Shown: one piece after another, positions 1-7,846 of the stretch | Layout: each line of letters begins with the position of its first letter | Position numbering within the stretch: the stretch's first letter is position 1 | Assembly: GCA_946533395.1 (NCBI GenBank) | Contig: CAMNBU010000041.1 | Coordinates: forward strand, 1-20,124 | DNA length: 20,124 nt | From: UBA4292 sp002395865 | Lineage (GTDB): Bacteria > Bacillota > Clostridia > Lachnospirales > Lachnospiraceae | Direction of reading: 5' to 3' | Notes under the pieces: generated by a model | Told to the model about the DNA's origin: nothing | Database searches by the model: none | What the model saw: only the letters and a program-made list of their open reading frames with translations | Translations under genes and position numbers: made by a program

Positions 1-685
1 TGTATATGCCCTGAGCGATGGACGTTGAGTTGTAGCCGCTTCGGAAGAGGCTGGAGATATCATTTCCTGCAAAGATCGGAGCAGTCTTTTTCTCAAGTTG
101 TTCACGACCTCCTGCGACCTTACTCATGGCTTCAATGCCAGCATGGTTCCTTACCTTCTCATACTCCTGAGCAATATTAAGCTGCAAGGAAGCGAACATA
201 TGGAGTTCATAGGCATGTTCATCCACCTCTGCGGGATTCGAATAATCGATATCGGGAAACCGGTACTCGTTCATCTTCTGGGCGGCGTTGATGAAGATAT
301 CGCCCCAGACCTTCGCACCCTTATCGGGGGCGTCTCTGTCTACAGGGTTCTCCTTTAAAAACGTCCGAAACTCCTGGGTCTCTTCCTCGGTGGGATCATG
401 ATGGATGACTTCATTGAGGCTCATCCCCTTTTTGCCCATCAGATATGCAGCAAATATACCGGTATGTCGCTCGGGATCGTATTCGGAAAATCCGATCTTA
501 CGGTAATCCTCGGGGTCTCCGCCGATCTTTTCGTGATATGCTTTCATCTGACTGTTGACGTTAGCGAACTTGGTGATCTCGCGGAAGCGTTTCATTTTCT
601 GATCGCCTGTGACCTCATCTGAAAGAATGATGTCCATCAGATCTGTTGCTGTGTTTATGTTCTGACTGTTTACCTTTGATGGCAT
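1..685 (-). CDS. Unrecognised soluble protein, 3' end beyond window edge
   Basis: An open reading frame of 228 codons runs without a stop from an ATG at 685 to the left edge, so the C-terminus is missing. The start is set by GGAGG (plus strand 692-696) about six bases upstream. The protein begins MPSKVNSQNINTATDLMDII. It is rich in charged residues (Glu, Lys, Asp), has no signal peptide or membrane segment in the visible part, and looks mostly helical and cytoplasmic. No catalytic motif or known domain was recognised. It carries its own likely promoter with a tandem 11-base repeat. It could be an accessory or lineage-specific protein; its position at the edge prevents reading any partner gene downstream. 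I assign no function. Confidence 0.75.
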   Translation of the reverse strand, partial: MPSKVNSQNINTATDLMDIILSDEVTGDQKMKRFREITKFANVNSQMKAYHEKIGGDPEDYRKIGFSEYDPERHTGIFAAYLMGKKGMSLNEVIHHDPTEEETQEFRTFLKENPVDRDAPDKGAKVWGDIFINAAQKMNEYRFPDIDYSNPAEVDEHAYELHMFASLQLNIAQEYEKVRNHAGIEAMSKVAGGREQLEKKTAPIFAGNDISSLFRSGYNSTSIAQGIY

Positions 686-752
686 ATTGTTCCTCCTGTC
701 TGAAATGATCAGATCTGTGAAATGTGTAGTGTTACTGGTTTACGCGAAAATA

Positions 753-781
753 ATAATATACTATGTCCAACAAATGTCCAA
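753..781 (-). promoter_or_regulatory. Sigma-A-type promoter for the left-edge gene
   Basis: On the minus strand TTGGAC (plus 776-781) is followed after exactly 17 bases by TATTAT (plus 753-758). It lies about 70 bases upstream of the ATG at 685. Its -35 half falls in one copy of an 11-base tandem repeat. The match is by eye only. Confidence 0.5.
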
Positions 782-784
782 CAG
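763..784. repeat. Tandem 11-base repeat over a promoter
   Basis: Plus strand reads ATGTCCAACAA then ATGTCCAACAG, two copies differing only in the last base. The period of 11 bases is about one helical turn. One copy supplies the -35 hexamer of the promoter for the left-edge gene and the other lies in its spacer. It could be a pair of operator half-sites or chance duplication. Confidence 0.6.
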
Positions 785-806
785 TTTTTAAATCGATTCA
801 TACTTT

Positions 807-2174
807 TTATTCGGAAACGTACTCCCGGTAAAGGGCTTCGAGTTCACCGTCGCTGATGACTGTGATACGGCCGTTATCGTATTGTAGGGAGACCCAGTCG
901 TATATTTTGTGCATGATCGGATCATTTTTGGGAAGCTCTGTCTTACCGAGCTTTTTTCTGTAGCTGTTCACCCAGCAGGCTACTCCGGCCAGCCCGGAGG
1001 TTGCGCTGACGGATACCCTGGGAGAGCGTCCGAGTATTGCTTCGGTGTCGAAGATGTTGTAGATCTCGGGATCCTTCATCATACCGTCTGCGTGAATGCC
1101 CGCACGGGTCAGATTGAAGTTCTCGCCTACGAAGGGCGTCATGGGAGGAATGTTGTAGCCGGTCTCGCTTTGGATGTATTCCGCGATCTCCGTTATCTTG
1201 CGCGGGTCCATTCCGTTTAAATGTCCGCGAAGTGACGCGTATTCAAACACCATGGCCTCGAGGGGAACATTTCCGGTGCGCTCGCCTATGCCCAGGAGGG
1301 AGCAGTTTACGGCGCTCGCACCGTACATCCATGCGGTTGTCGCGTTTACAACGCCCTTGTAGAAATCATTGTGACCGTGCCACTCGAGCATCTGAGAGGG
1401 CACATCGGAATGGTGCTGCAGGCCGTATATTATACCCGACACACTTCTGGGCAGCGCGGCGCCGGGGAAGGGTACTCCGTAGCCCATGGTATCGCAGGCG
1501 CGTATTTTTATCGGTACACCGCTCTGCCTTGAGAGCTCCATCAGGCTGCTCGCAAATGGCACGACGAAGCCGTAGAAATCTGCCCTGGTTATATCCTCAA
1601 AGTGACATCTGGGGCGAAGACCTGCATCGATGCAGTCTTTCACTATGCCGAGATATTTGTCCAGTGCCTGCCCTCTGGTGAGTCCCATCTTGTTGAATAT
1701 GTGATAATCCGAGCAGCTGACCAGTATGCCGGTCTCTTTTACACCGATGGACTTTACCAGCTCGAAATCCTTCTTGTTTGCGCGTATCCATGTAGTGATC
1801 TCCGGAAAATCGTAGCCCAGCTCCATGCATTTCTCAAGGGCCCGTCTGTCCTTTTCGGAGTATACGAAGAACTCGGTTTGACGAATCATACCGTTCGGAC
1901 CGCCGAGCTCGTGAAGAAGCTTGTAGATATGCACCATCTGCTCGGTGGTGTAGGGGGATCTGGACTGCTGGCCGTCGCGGAAGGTGGTATCCGTTATGAA
2001 TATATCCTCGGGCATGTTTTCGGGTACACGTCTGTAATTGAACGCGATCTTGGGCGTCTGTGTGTAGGGGAACATCTCGCGGAACAGCTCCGGCTCATCG
2101 ATGTCCTGCAGTCTGTAGTTATATGGATCCTGCTCGAGTTTATATGTCTTTTTGCTTAGTGTGATGTCGCGCAT
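807..2174 (-). CDS. LeuA-family condensing enzyme, probable Re-citrate synthase
   Basis: DRE-TIM metallolyase that condenses an acyl-CoA with a 2-oxo acid (455 residues, cytoplasmic). The family signature DTTFRDGQQS is at residues 62-71 (metal-binding Asp and catalytic Arg-Asp). The HGHNDF metal-binding His pair is at 266 and 268, followed by GIGERTGN. The chain lacks the long C-terminal leucine regulatory domain of classical 2-isopropylmalate synthases. The pattern FRDGQQSRSPYTTEQ and GGPNGMIRQTEFF resembles, from memory, the clostridial Re-citrate synthase group (Clostridium kluyveri type), which makes citrate for glutamate synthesis in anaerobes. 2-isopropylmalate or homocitrate synthase remains possible. 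An in-frame ATG 16 codons upstream exists, but AGGAGG sits seven bases before the ATG at 2174, so I chose that one. It is divergent from a LysR gene that probably regulates it. Confidence 0.85.
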   Translation of the reverse strand: MRDITLSKKTYKLEQDPYNYRLQDIDEPELFREMFPYTQTPKIAFNYRRVPENMPEDIFITDTTFRDGQQSRSPYTTEQMVHIYKLLHELGGPNGMIRQTEFFVYSEKDRRALEKCMELGYDFPEITTWIRANKKDFELVKSIGVKETGILVSCSDYHIFNKMGLTRGQALDKYLGIVKDCIDAGLRPRCHFEDITRADFYGFVVPFASSLMELSRQSGVPIKIRACDTMGYGVPFPGAALPRSVSGIIYGLQHHSDVPSQMLEWHGHNDFYKGVVNATTAWMYGASAVNCSLLGIGERTGNVPLEAMVFEYASLRGHLNGMDPRKITEIAEYIQSETGYNIPPMTPFVGENFNLTRAGIHADGMMKDPEIYNIFDTEAILGRSPRVSVSATSGLAGVACWVNSYRKKLGKTELPKNDPIMHKIYDWVSLQYDNGRITVISDGELEALYREYVSE

Positions 2175-2242
2175 ATCTCTGCCTCCTGCGGTTGCGTTTT
2201 TGTTGTTTACTATTTTTAGCACATGTGTTATTATTTGTAAAA

Positions 2243-2268
2243 CGAATAAAATAGATAAGAACTATTCG
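2243..2268. promoter_or_regulatory. Candidate LysR operator between divergent genes
   Basis: Within the 124-base divergent gap, ATAG-N7-CTAT (2251-2265) gives the T-N11-A pattern typical of LysR-family binding sites. A second, differently centred inverted repeat, CGAATA (2243-2248) with TATTCG (2263-2268), overlaps it. LysR regulators commonly bind such sites to control a divergent target and their own gene. That this one is bound by the adjacent LysR is inference. Confidence 0.5.
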
Positions 2269-2276
2269 AAAATCAA
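2248..2276 (-). promoter_or_regulatory. Promoter of the condensing-enzyme gene
   Basis: On the minus strand TTGATT (plus 2271-2276) and TATTTT (plus 2248-2253) are separated by 17 bases. The -10 lies about 75 bases before the ATG at 2174. The LysR-type box at 2251-2265 overlaps its -10 and spacer, a placement suited to control of this gene. Both hexamers are imperfect. Confidence 0.4.
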
Positions 2277-2298
2277 ATAATAAAAGCATGGAGGTTTT

Positions 2299-3168
2299 AT
2301 GGATATAGAATCGATCAGGACATTTATAGTGCTTGCGCATACGAGGAATTACACGAGGGCGGCGGATCAGCTCTTTGTGGCACAATCCACAGTGACCAAC
2401 CGAATACAAGAGCTGGAGCGCGAGACAGGCTTTTCATTGTTTAAGAGAACGAACCGCAGTGTGGAACTCACTGCGCAGGGAGAGAGGTTCCTTATGTACG
2501 CGCAGAAGGTAACGGAGCTTACGGACACTTCTCTTGCGGAGATCTCATCGCAACCTGAATACGATCATTATCTGCGGATAGGGTGCGCGGATTCGATATA
2601 TGAGGGACATCTCGCGGATCGCATCCTCAGGCACAGGGCGGAGCATCCGCGGGATTATCTGAAGATATCGATAGGTCTCACGGAAAATCTTCTCGAGCAG
2701 ATACAGTCGGGCATGCTCGATGTGGTATTTACCTACCTCCCTTTGAAAAAGAATTCGCTACACTGCGAGCTGTATAAACAGGATGCCCTTGTGCTGGTGA
2801 CGGATATCTCCAATACAAAATATGAAAACGGTATAACGGTCGAGCAGCTGCTGAAGGAAAAATACCTGATGTGCAACTTCGCCCTTCAGGATGTCGGACA
2901 GTACATCCGTAAGCTTTTCCCGAAGTATCACCAGTTCGCGCTCGAGATCGACGACTGCATGAAGATCGTTCCGTACCTTCTCCATCAGGATAGCTACACC
3001 TTTCTTCCCAAGCACATGGCCGATCACTATATATCCGAGGCTCGGCTCAGGCAGGTCCCGCTCATCGATTCCAACACGCCCATGATCAACAGCTACATCA
3101 TTTACAAAAAGTCCGAGGGCCGGCTCTGCGAGCAGATATTCGGAATACAAAGCTTCCAAAAGTGCTGA
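2299..3168 (+). CDS. LysR-family transcriptional regulator
   Basis: A 289-residue regulator of standard LysR length. The N-terminal winged helix-turn-helix (about residues 1-60) carries the family pattern FIVLAHTRNYTRAADQL, then SQSTVT-like AQSTVTNRIQELE and LFKRTNRSVELTAQG. The rest is the two-lobed periplasmic-binding-protein-like effector domain (about 90-289). The start has GGAGG about six bases upstream. It is divergent from the LeuA-family enzyme, and the shared gap holds a T-N11-A box, so the likely target is that enzyme and the likely ligand a pathway intermediate. The closest functional analogies are LysR proteins that control citrate or branched-chain amino acid genes. The effector cannot be read from sequence. 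Confidence 0.93.
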   Translation: MDIESIRTFIVLAHTRNYTRAADQLFVAQSTVTNRIQELERETGFSLFKRTNRSVELTAQGERFLMYAQKVTELTDTSLAEISSQPEYDHYLRIGCADSIYEGHLADRILRHRAEHPRDYLKISIGLTENLLEQIQSGMLDVVFTYLPLKKNSLHCELYKQDALVLVTDISNTKYENGITVEQLLKEKYLMCNFALQDVGQYIRKLFPKYHQFALEIDDCMKIVPYLLHQDSYTFLPKHMADHYISEARLRQVPLIDSNTPMINSYIIYKKSEGRLCEQIFGIQSFQKC

Positions 3169-3194
3169 AAAATGTGAGATTTGGAAATTTTGCG

Positions 3195-3223
3195 TTGAAG
3201 AATATACTTAGAGTGTTTATAAT
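3195..3223 (+). promoter_or_regulatory. Sigma-A promoter of mnmA
   Basis: TTGAAG (3195-3200), 17 bases, then a perfect TATAAT (3218-3223). Transcription would start near 3230, giving a leader of about 40 bases before the chosen ATG at 3270. This argues against the upstream in-frame ATG at 3237 as the main start. Confidence 0.7.
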
Positions 3224-3269
3224 ATTAAATTATTAAATGAGTAAAAAACAGTATTTATATGGAGCAACT

Positions 3270-4328
3270 ATGTCAAAAGTGATCGTAGGAATGTCGGGCG
3301 GGGTGGACAGCGCCGTCGCGGCATACCTTTTGAAAATGAAGGAGTATGATGTCATCGGAGTGACACTGCGGATAGTGAGCGGGGAGGAAGAGGTCAGCAG
3401 ATGCTGTGAGGTGGATGACGCAAGGCGTGTGTGCGAGACGCTGGGAATACCGTATTACGTGAGAAACTGCAGCGCGAGATTCTCGCAGCAGGTCATAGAG
3501 CCGTTCGTGGAGGCGTATAGAAGCGGCAGGACGCCCAACCCGTGCATTCTCTGCAACAGGAGGATCAAGTGGGAGGAGCTGGTGGAGGCCGCTGCTTCCC
3601 TCGGAGCGCAGTATGTGGCGACGGGACACTACGCGAAGATCGTGAGGCTTGAGAATGGCAGATATACCGTTCAGAATGCCGATAATGCCTCCAAGGACCA
3701 GTCATACATGCTCTGCAGACTCTCGCAGGAACAGCTCGCTATAACGATGATGCCTCTCGGTGAGCTTTCAAAGGAAGAGGTCAGGAAGATAGCGGAATAT
3801 GCCGGCATTCACGTCGCCAACAAGGCTGATTCGCAGGAGATATGCTTCGTTCCGGATGATGATTATGCAGGCTTCATAGAGTACCGGAGCGGTGTGACAT
3901 TTCAGGAGGGAGATTTCGTGGATACCGACGGCAATGTGCTCGGCCGCCACAAGGGGATCATCCACTATACTGTAGGCCAGAGAAAGGGCCTCGGCATCGC
4001 AGCGGGCATACCGATATACGTCAAAGAGATAGATGTGGAGAATAACCGAGTGGTGCTGGCTGATGAGGAGAAGATATACTCCTCGGGCTGCGTTTTGAAG
4101 ACGGTCAATTACATGGGAATGGCCGAACCGGAGGACGGCAGCGAGTTTCCTGCGCGGATAAAGATAAGGTATCATCACAGGCCGGTGAATGCCGTGGCGA
4201 GGCGAGAAGGAGATGAACTGATCATCACTTTTGACGAGCCGGTGAAGGCCGTAGCTCCCGGGCAGACAGGCGTGCTCTATGATGAAAACGGCTGCGTTCT
4301 GGCAGGGGGAGAGATAGGGAAGAAGTGA
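3270..4328 (+). CDS. mnmA: tRNA-specific 2-thiouridylase MnmA
   Basis: Installs the 2-thio group on the wobble uridine of tRNA-Lys, -Glu and -Gln, using ATP to adenylate U34 and a persulfide sulfur. The 352-residue length is normal. The PP-loop SGGVDS is at residues 9-14. The two catalytic Cys are recognisable: C95 in NPCILCNRR and C192 in SQEICFVP. HYTVGQRKGLGI marks the central domain, and the C-terminal beta-barrel is complete. A longer frame starts at 3237, but GGAG five bases before the ATG at 3270 and the MSKVIVGMSGG start fit the family better. It stands alone behind its own promoter. The sulfur donor desulfurase is not in this window. Confidence 0.96.
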   Translation: MSKVIVGMSGGVDSAVAAYLLKMKEYDVIGVTLRIVSGEEEVSRCCEVDDARRVCETLGIPYYVRNCSARFSQQVIEPFVEAYRSGRTPNPCILCNRRIKWEELVEAAASLGAQYVATGHYAKIVRLENGRYTVQNADNASKDQSYMLCRLSQEQLAITMMPLGELSKEEVRKIAEYAGIHVANKADSQEICFVPDDDYAGFIEYRSGVTFQEGDFVDTDGNVLGRHKGIIHYTVGQRKGLGIAAGIPIYVKEIDVENNRVVLADEEKIYSSGCVLKTVNYMGMAEPEDGSEFPARIKIRYHHRPVNAVARREGDELIITFDEPVKAVAPGQTGVLYDENGCVLAGGEIGKK

Positions 4329-4391
4329 TGCCCCACGCCTTTGCTGACAGTTGGGAACGGCTGGATTTCGTACAGTTTACATAAATTTTAC

Positions 4392-4420
4392 TTGAAAAAT
4401 CGCCTAAAAAATGTTATTAT
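4392..4420 (+). promoter_or_regulatory. Sigma-A promoter of the GGDEF-EAL gene
   Basis: TTGAAA (4392-4397), 17 bases, TATTAT (4415-4420). It lies 54 bases before the ATG at 4475. The surrounding stretch 4374-4460 is markedly AT-rich compared with the flanking genes. No repressor-like palindrome was seen next to it. Confidence 0.6.
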
Positions 4421-4474
4421 TAACAAAGAACTGTGTTGAAGAACATTTAAACGATTAAGTAGGATGCGTACAGT

Positions 4475-6739
4475 ATGATGAGGATAGTATTTGCCGCAAT
4501 TCTCGGAATATCCGTAATACTGCTCAGCATTTGCTCGCGCATGGCCAGAAGATCCTCAAGGATGATAGGCAGGGCGGTGGGCTTTTTGGAGTGCGCCCTT
4601 ATACCGCCCATCATAGGCAATGCCGTTATAATCGTCACCGATCTGGAACTTGTGGCGGTCATCGGATGTTACATGTATTTCATCGGTATGGACCTGCTTA
4701 TGTTTGCGCTTATACGTTTTACGGTGAAATACTGCTCGGCGGAGATGCTTCAGGACAAGTTCGAGTATCTTATGTACGTCATACTCGTGGCTGATGTAGT
4801 GCAGTATATTATGAACCCCTTCATGGGGCAGGCGTTTTCGGTCGAGAAGATCGAGGCGTACGGATATGCGTACTACAGGATGATTCCGTACCTGGGGCAG
4901 ACATTCCATAGAGTCATCGACTACGGCATAATGGTTTTATGCCTGGGAATATTCATACAGAAGATCGTCATCACTCCGAAGATATACAGGGAGAAGTATT
5001 CGATCATACTTTTCACGATGCTTGTCGTCACGTTCTGGGAGACATTCTACATCTTTTCAAGAAGTCCCATCGACAGATCAATGGTCGGTTTCGCGTTCTT
5101 CGGCATCATGATCTTTTATTTCGCTATCATATATAAGCCACGCAGGCTGCTGGATAAGATGCTGGCGGAGATCGCGTCGGAGATGAGTGAGGCGATCTAT
5201 TTCTTCGATGCCTCGGGAAGGTGTATATGGGCAAATGAGCCCGGCGAAAAGCTGATAAACGTCGAGGGCTCGTATGAAAGTGTGCCCTGGAAGCTGAACG
5301 ATATGTTTGGCCAGCTGGATTATTCGGGGCGGAACTGGTCCATGCCGAGGACGGTCGGCAGAGAAGGCAATGTCAGATACTATGAGCTTCGCATGAAGTC
5401 TCTTTCGGATGGAAGGAATAATTCGGACGGAGCACTCTTGTCCGTCAGGGACAATACCGACGCGCAGAAGAGACTCAGCGAGAAGATGTACGCGGCCACG
5501 CACGACACGCTGACCGGCCTGTACACTAAGGAGTATCTGTACGAGAAGGTAAGGGATAAGCTCATCGAGGAGCCGGATGTCGATTACAATATCGTATATG
5601 TAAATGTACGCAATTTCAAGATGGTAAATGACATATTCGGGACGGATTTCGGCGACTACGTGATCAAATTCATCGCCGACTGGATACGCGAGGATATGAC
5701 CGATATGTGTGTGTACGGGCGGCTTGTGGGCGATACCTTCGGCGTTCTGGTCCCTAAGGAGGAATTTGAAAGCACAGATATCGAGGGGCAGCTCGAGGAG
5801 TTCGCAGTGCGCAGGGGTGATGTGGAGCATCACATAACCATTCACATCGGCGTGTACAATATAGCCGACAGGTCGCTTGATATCTCTGTGATGTTTGACA
5901 GGGCTCATCTGGCGCTTTCGAATATAAAGGATGACATAAGAAGACATATCGCCTACTACGATGACGATATGAGGTACGCGATACTTTGGAATCAGGAGAT
6001 ATCTGCGAGACTGCCCGAGGCTATAAGAAGAAGGGAATTAAAGCCCTATCTTCAGCCCATAGTTGATGTCAGCGGTAAGGTGATGGGGGCGGAGGCTCTC
6101 GTTCGCTGGATACATCCGGATAAGGGCTTTCTGGCGCCGTTTAAATTCATACCCGTGCTTGAAAAGAACGGTATGATCGTTCAGGTGGATAAGTACATGT
6201 GGAGATGCGCTTGCGAGCTTCTGGCGAATTGGCGCAACAGGGATCTGTTCATATCCGTTAACATCTCCCCGAAGGACTTCTATTTCATGGATGTGCGCCG
6301 TGAGCTGGTGAAGCTGGTGGAGGAGTTCGAAATCGACCCGGTGAAGCTCAGAATAGAGATCACCGAGACACTTATGATGAACAATTCGGACAGCAGGATG
6401 GCGATAATAGAGGACCTCAGAAAAGAGGGCTTTATCGTGGAAATGGACGACTTCGGAAGCGGTTATTCATCGCTTAACCTTTTAAAGGATATGCCTGTGG
6501 ACGTACTGAAAGTCGATATGGCGTTTTTGAGGCAGTCGGATGGCAATCCCCGCGCGGTCAAGATACTTGATAATATCATGAAGCTCTCGAGTGATCTTGA
6601 CATAGTATCCCTCACGGAGGGCGTGGAGACGCCGGAGCAGTTTACGATGCTTACGCAAATGGGCTGTAAGCTGTTCCAGGGGTATTATTTCGCGAAGCCC
6701 ATGCCTGTGGAGGATTTTGAAAAGTTCGCGCAGATATAG
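4475..6739 (+). CDS. Membrane GGDEF-EAL protein, predicted c-di-GMP phosphodiesterase
   Basis: A 754-residue signalling protein. Residues 1 to about 225 hold roughly seven hydrophobic segments resembling a 7TM sensor module. A PAS-like segment follows (about 225-335, IYFFDASGRCIWAN), then GGDEF (about 345-500) and EAL (about 515-754). The GGDEF signature reads VGDTF (418-422), and the upstream metal-binding DxD position reads NVR in VNVRNFKMVND, so cyclase activity should be lost. The EAL domain keeps E540-A-L542, NISPKDF, EITET, DDFGSGYSSL, the Lys in VLKVD, EGVET and QGYYF, so it should hydrolyse c-di-GMP to pGpG. The degenerate GGDEF may bind GTP as a regulator. The start has a weak AGGA ten bases upstream; a second ATG follows at 4478. 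It has its own promoter and ends at the terminator at 6785. Confidence 0.93.
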   Translation: MMRIVFAAILGISVILLSICSRMARRSSRMIGRAVGFLECALIPPIIGNAVIIVTDLELVAVIGCYMYFIGMDLLMFALIRFTVKYCSAEMLQDKFEYLMYVILVADVVQYIMNPFMGQAFSVEKIEAYGYAYYRMIPYLGQTFHRVIDYGIMVLCLGIFIQKIVITPKIYREKYSIILFTMLVVTFWETFYIFSRSPIDRSMVGFAFFGIMIFYFAIIYKPRRLLDKMLAEIASEMSEAIYFFDASGRCIWANEPGEKLINVEGSYESVPWKLNDMFGQLDYSGRNWSMPRTVGREGNVRYYELRMKSLSDGRNNSDGALLSVRDNTDAQKRLSEKMYAATHDTLTGLYTKEYLYEKVRDKLIEEPDVDYNIVYVNVRNFKMVNDIFGTDFGDYVIKFIADWIREDMTDMCVYGRLVGDTFGVLVPKEEFESTDIEGQLEEFAVRRGDVEHHITIHIGVYNIADRSLDISVMFDRAHLALSNIKDDIRRHIAYYDDDMRYAILWNQEISARLPEAIRRRELKPYLQPIVDVSGKVMGAEALVRWIHPDKGFLAPFKFIPVLEKNGMIVQVDKYMWRCACELLANWRNRDLFISVNISPKDFYFMDVRRELVKLVEEFEIDPVKLRIEITETLMMNNSDSRMAIIEDLRKEGFIVEMDDFGSGYSSLNLLKDMPVDVLKVDMAFLRQSDGNPRAVKILDNIMKLSSDLDIVSLTEGVETPEQFTMLTQMGCKLFQGYYFAKPMPVEDFEKFAQI

Positions 6740-6784
6740 CCTTTACTGATGTGGGGTGGACCGCATCAAAATATAATGTGGAAG

Positions 6785-6827
6785 AAAAACGCCTTCAGCC
6801 GGTATGCGCCGTACTGAAGGCGTTTTT
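6785..6827. terminator. Bidirectional intrinsic terminator
   Basis: AAAAACGCCTTCAG (6785-6798) pairs perfectly with CTGAAGGCGTTTTT (6814-6827) around a 15-base loop that itself holds CGG/CCG. The run of A on one side and T on the other lets it work on both strands. It lies between the convergent GGDEF-EAL gene and yitT. Confidence 0.9.
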
Positions 6828-6831
6828 CACA

Positions 6832-6860
6832 TGTACCGATTTTCGAAGAAAATCGGTACA
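6832..6860. repeat. Palindromic element, copy 1, after yitT
   Basis: A perfect 13-base inverted repeat, TGTACCGATTTTC (6832-6844) and GAAAATCGGTACA (6848-6860), with the 3-base loop GAA. It ends two bases from the yitT stop codon and starts four bases after the terminator T-run. Its right arm plus one base (GAAAATCGGTACAG) recurs exactly at 7861-7874. Without a T-run of its own it is unlikely to be the main terminator; it may stabilise the yitT mRNA end or be a genomic interspersed palindrome. Confidence 0.85.
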
Positions 6861-6862
6861 GA

Positions 6863-7735
6863 TTATAGACTGTTCAGCTTCACGGCCTCGAAGCCCTCTC
6901 CATAGACCTCCTGCGCGTCCACCACGATGACGAAGGCGTGCTTGTCGATCATTATGACCGCCTGCTTGAGCATCGCGATGCGGCTCGGCTTAAAGGCACA
7001 CAGCAGGACGTATTTATCGCTTCTCGAGAAGGCGCCCTTTGCCTGTATTTCGGTGACACCTAAGTCCATTTTCAGAAGCTCCGATATCATGTGCTGACCG
7101 TTGTCGCAGATGATGAGAGCCAGTTTCGAGGCGCGGCTTCCGTAGACCACCGAATCCATGGCGCGGCTGCTGACGAACATGGCGATACCTGCGTAGAGGG
7201 CGTCATTTATCGCATCAAATGCGATCATGTACAGTATGATGACACAGAGGTCGAGAAGCAGGCAGAGCCTGCCGATCTGGATGTGCCTGAACTTGTATTT
7301 CAGAAGCGACGCGGCCAGCTCGGTGCCTCCCGTTGTGGCGCCGACCCAGAGCATAAAGCCCAGTCCGCCGCCGACCATGGCGCCGCCTAATATGGAAACC
7401 ATCAGGTGGTCGTCAATCGGGTGAAATGTGATGAACTGCGGCCAGATATCGATCGCGACGGAACTCGTCAGAAGCGCGAAGACCGATGAGAAGAGCAGGT
7501 GCGGCCCCTGAAGCTTAAGACCTATCGCAAAAAGCGGTATGTTCAGGGCAATGACCGCGGAACCTATCGGTATGGCGGGTATGTAATGGTGGATGATCTG
7601 CGCGAGACCCGTAAATCCGCCCATCACCAGATTGTTCGGAACAAAGAGCCAGTCGAACGCGAAGGCGTAGATAAGGCTTCCGATCACGATTATCAGATAT
7701 TCCTGTATCAGGTTGTAGATCTTTGTCTTGTTCAT
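6863..7735 (-). CDS. YitT family membrane protein
   Basis: A 290-residue integral membrane protein of the YitT family: two YitT membrane repeats (about five or six helices, residues 10-200) followed by a cytoplasmic DUF2179 domain (about 210-285). Family traits seen are FDWLFVPNNLVMGGFTGLAQI near the N-terminus, GATTGGTELAASLL in the middle and the C-terminal stretch KGAFSRSDKYVLLCAF to EVYGEGF. The transport substrate of the family is not established. An ATG four codons upstream exists, but GGGGG lies about six bases before the ATG at 7735 and nothing precedes the earlier one. No partner gene is adjacent; the gene is divergent from surE and convergent with the GGDEF-EAL gene. Copies of one palindromic element flank it on both sides. 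Confidence 0.92.
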   Translation of the reverse strand: MNKTKIYNLIQEYLIIVIGSLIYAFAFDWLFVPNNLVMGGFTGLAQIIHHYIPAIPIGSAVIALNIPLFAIGLKLQGPHLLFSSVFALLTSSVAIDIWPQFITFHPIDDHLMVSILGGAMVGGGLGFMLWVGATTGGTELAASLLKYKFRHIQIGRLCLLLDLCVIILYMIAFDAINDALYAGIAMFVSSRAMDSVVYGSRASKLALIICDNGQHMISELLKMDLGVTEIQAKGAFSRSDKYVLLCAFKPSRIAMLKQAVIMIDKHAFVIVVDAQEVYGEGFEAVKLNSL

Positions 7736-7814
7736 GTTATCCCCCATGATCGTTAATCATCTATCTCACTAATTGTACTACATAAACGCGTGAAAAGCTA
7801 TAGTAAAAATTAGG

Positions 7815-7843
7815 TTGCGGAGAATATACTTTCGTTGTATTAT
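7815..7843 (+). promoter_or_regulatory. Sigma-A promoter of surE
   Basis: TTGCGG (7815-7820), 17 bases, TATTAT (7838-7843). Transcription would begin at about 7850, inside palindromic element copy 2, so the surE leader would start with a truncated or complete copy of that hairpin. Confidence 0.5.
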
Positions 7844-7846
7844 ATT

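Noticed and set aside
2175..2298. T-box or other riboswitch before the LeuA-like gene
   Set aside because: The leader after the predicted promoter is only about 65 bases, too short for a T-box, and shows no terminator hairpin.
5078..5947. 289-codon antisense frame
   Set aside because: It lies wholly inside the GGDEF-EAL gene on the other strand; its composition follows from the codon pattern of that gene and no ribosome binding site or domain is seen.
6749..6768. Second terminator directly after the GGDEF-EAL gene
   Set aside because: GATGTGG and CCGCATC can form a short imperfect stem, but no T-run follows; the hairpin at 6785 is far stronger.
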